A program made the translations under genes and the position numbers. A DNA stretch of 55,658 bases, taken from positions 1 to 55,658 of the forward strand of contig JADFJJ010000008.1 of assembly GCA_022566215.1 (NCBI GenBank). The letters are read 5' to 3'. Below are positions 54,286 through 55,658 of the stretch, in pieces; position 1 is the first letter of the stretch, and each line of letters opens with the position of its first letter. The notes beneath the pieces were generated by a model. That model worked only from the letters and a program-made list of their open reading frames with translations, was not told the origin of the DNA and searched no databases. Source of the DNA: Pseudomonadota bacterium. Its GTDB lineage: Bacteria > Pseudomonadota > Alphaproteobacteria > Sphingomonadales > SMXR01.

Positions 54286-54741
54286 TTAGGATAAAAGGCT
54301 TTTGACCACCTGCGAGGCTTTACCGAAATCCATGGTTCCGGCATATTTGGCTTTTAACACCGCCATCACCCCGCCCATGTCTTTCAGGCTCTCCGCTCCG
54401 GTTTCCTGAACCGCCGCCCGCGCCGCCGCGTCAATCTCCTGTTCGGACATTTGCTCGGGCAGAAATTCGCCGATAATTTCTATTTCCAGGCGTTCCTGTT
54501 CGGCCAGCTCCAGCCTTCCCCCCTCTTCGTAGGCCTTGATGCTGTCGTGGCGCTGTTTGACCATTTTGCTCAGGATTTCAAGAATCAAGGTGTCATCATC
54601 CAGCTCGGTTACATCCTCAACCCGAAGCGCGATGTCACGATCCTTGACCGCCGCCAGGATTAACCTCATGGTCGCCACCCGGCAGCTTTCCCTGGCGCGC
54701 ATGGCGTCTTTCAAGGCCTCTTTGATCTTTTCCCGCAGCAT
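54286..54741 (-). CDS. yqeY: GatB/YqeY domain protein
   Basis: 151 aa from the ATG at 54741 (AGGGATT before it). The family relates to the tail domain of GatB (tRNA amidotransferase); the stand-alone protein's role is unsettled. Typical features: LREKIKEALKDAMRAR (start), RMRLILAAVKDRD-type pattern (here ATMRLILAAVKDRDI, ~24-38), MVKQRHDSIKAYEEGGR (~61-77) and the C-terminal MGGVMAVLKAKYAGTMDFGKAS (shown as family pattern). It lies 58 bases upstream of dnaG and is divergent from carA. Confidence 0.95.
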   Translation of the reverse strand: MLREKIKEALKDAMRARESCRVATMRLILAAVKDRDIALRVEDVTELDDDTLILEILSKMVKQRHDSIKAYEEGGRLELAEQERLEIEIIGEFLPEQMSEQEIDAAARAAVQETGAESLKDMGGVMAVLKAKYAGTMDFGKASQVVKSLLS

Positions 54742-54961
54742 AATCCCTGCCAACACTCCTGACGAATCGAAGGCCACATGATAGGGCAAGAAAAAGCCAT
54801 CCGTAAACCCAAAAAGTGTATTTCTAAGTCATTGATTTTATTGAACAATTTTTTCAAAACTGTGACTTGACGACCGGCCTTTAATTGCTTATTGTCCGCT
54901 GGATTTGATTTTTGCCGGCGGGTTTCGGCAAAAAAATTTTGCCCAGAGGACGCCAATCCAG

Positions 54962-55658
54962 ATGTCTGGTAAGAAAATGACTACCGCGATCGCACCAAAA
55001 ACAAAAGCGACCGCGGTATTGGTTTTGGCTGATGGAACCCTCTTTTGGGGGGCTGGCGCCGGGATCGAGGGTGAAGCGGTTGGCGAGGTCTGTTTCAACA
55101 CCGCCATGACCGGCTACCAGGAAATTCTGACCGATCCTTCATATGCCGGACAAATCATCAACTTTACCTTCCCCCATATTGGCAATGTGGGGGCGAACCC
55201 GGAAGATATGGAAACCCAAACCCCGGCGGCCCGGGGTTTTATTTTGCGCGAAGCGATTACCCCGCCCTCCAGCTTCCGGGCTGAAAAAACCCTCGGTGAC
55301 TGGGCGGCCTCGATGAACCTGGTCGGGATTTCGGGCGTCGATACCCGGCGCCTAACCCGCCATATCCGCCTTGCCGGCGCCCCAAACGGGGTGGTGGCGC
55401 ATAACCAGGCGGGCAAGTTCGATATCCCGGCGCTGTTAAAGAGGGCGCGTGATTGGCCCGGGCTGGAAGGGATGGACCTGGCCAAAGAGGTCACCTGCCG
55501 CCAGAGCTATCGCTGGGACGCCACCCGCTGGGTGCTCGGAAAGGGGTACGGGAAACAAACCAAACCGCGCTTTCATGTGGTCGCGGTCGATTACGGCATC
55601 AAGCGCAACATTCTCCGCTGCCTTGCCTCGGTGGGGGCGAAAGTGACGGTGGTGCCGT
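54962..55658 (+). CDS. carA: Carbamoyl-phosphate synthase small subunit, 3' part outside the window
   Basis: Glutaminase subunit that feeds ammonia to CarB for carbamoyl phosphate (pyrimidine and arginine synthesis). The first ~232 codons show VLADGTLFWG, FNTAMTGYQEILTDPSYAGQ (~48-67), GISGVDTRRLTRHIR (~122-136) and the start of the amidotransferase domain (VVAVDYGIKRNILR). The catalytic Cys lies beyond the edge. Start at 54962 or the ATG at 54977; an AGAGGACG lies upstream of the former. It has the usual place divergent from yqeY-dnaG-rpoD. Confidence 0.97.
   Translation, partial: MSGKKMTTAIAPKTKATAVLVLADGTLFWGAGAGIEGEAVGEVCFNTAMTGYQEILTDPSYAGQIINFTFPHIGNVGANPEDMETQTPAARGFILREAITPPSSFRAEKTLGDWAASMNLVGISGVDTRRLTRHIRLAGAPNGVVAHNQAGKFDIPALLKRARDWPGLEGMDLAKEVTCRQSYRWDATRWVLGKGYGKQTKPRFHVVAVDYGIKRNILRCLASVGAKVTVVP

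Overview
The window looks like chromosomal DNA of an alphaproteobacterium. The left end carries the conserved order tig-clpP-clpX-lon on the minus strand. The right end carries carA / yqeY-dnaG-rpoD in a typical alphaproteobacterial arrangement. RpoD and trigger factor both have long Lys/Ala-rich tails, and two tRNAs are present: Leu(TAG) and an Ile2-type tRNA with anticodon CAT. No rRNA, CRISPR array or phage structural gene was seen.

Layout. 1-9930: proteostasis genes (lon partial, clpX, clpP, tig), tRNA-Leu and the NAD(P)HX repair enzyme Nnr. Three small accessory genes and a set of palindromes sit between clpX and lon. 10015-12706: a short accessory patch with a GIY-YIG protein, an unknown protein, and a proteasome/HslV-like Ntn-hydrolase flanked by repeats, followed by an array of CAGGGAA motifs. 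12707-47306: about 35 kb of amine catabolism genes. 47667-49789: a DUF2924 plus serine-recombinase module beside the Ile tRNA. 50121-55658: rpoD, dnaG, yqeY and the start of carA.

The amine island is the main interest. It holds a Tat-type spermidine dehydrogenase, an omega-amino-acid:pyruvate aminotransferase, and a scattered gamma-glutamyl-polyamine (Puu/Spu-like) set. That set comprises a glutamine-synthetase-like ligase, a PuuB-like oxidase, a PuuC-like aldehyde dehydrogenase, a SpuC-like aminotransferase and a class I glutamine amidotransferase that may replace PuuD. A FadR/FCD-type GntR regulator, a sodium:solute symporter, a MATE exporter, a TonB receptor and a TPR-sulfotransferase accompany them. 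A hydroxylysine-kinase-like / phospho-lyase-like pair lies at the right end.

Embedded in the island are two copies of a three-gene cassette: two different PYROXD2/phytoene-desaturase-like flavoproteins plus one GcvT-like folate-binding protein, all translationally linked. A fifth flavoprotein of the same type pairs with the MATE exporter. My inference is that these encode a folate-coupled, heteromeric amine dehydrogenase/demethylase. I know of no described system with this composition.

The palindrome TTTGTGATCACAAA (core TGTGATCACA) recurs at seven promoter-proximal positions across 25 kb. It lies in front of SpdH / the first cassette operon, TonB / the second cassette, the sulfotransferase, the PuuB operon, the PuuA-like ligase, the symporter operon and the fifth flavoprotein. 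It therefore defines a candidate single regulon, most simply run by the GntR protein encoded in the middle.
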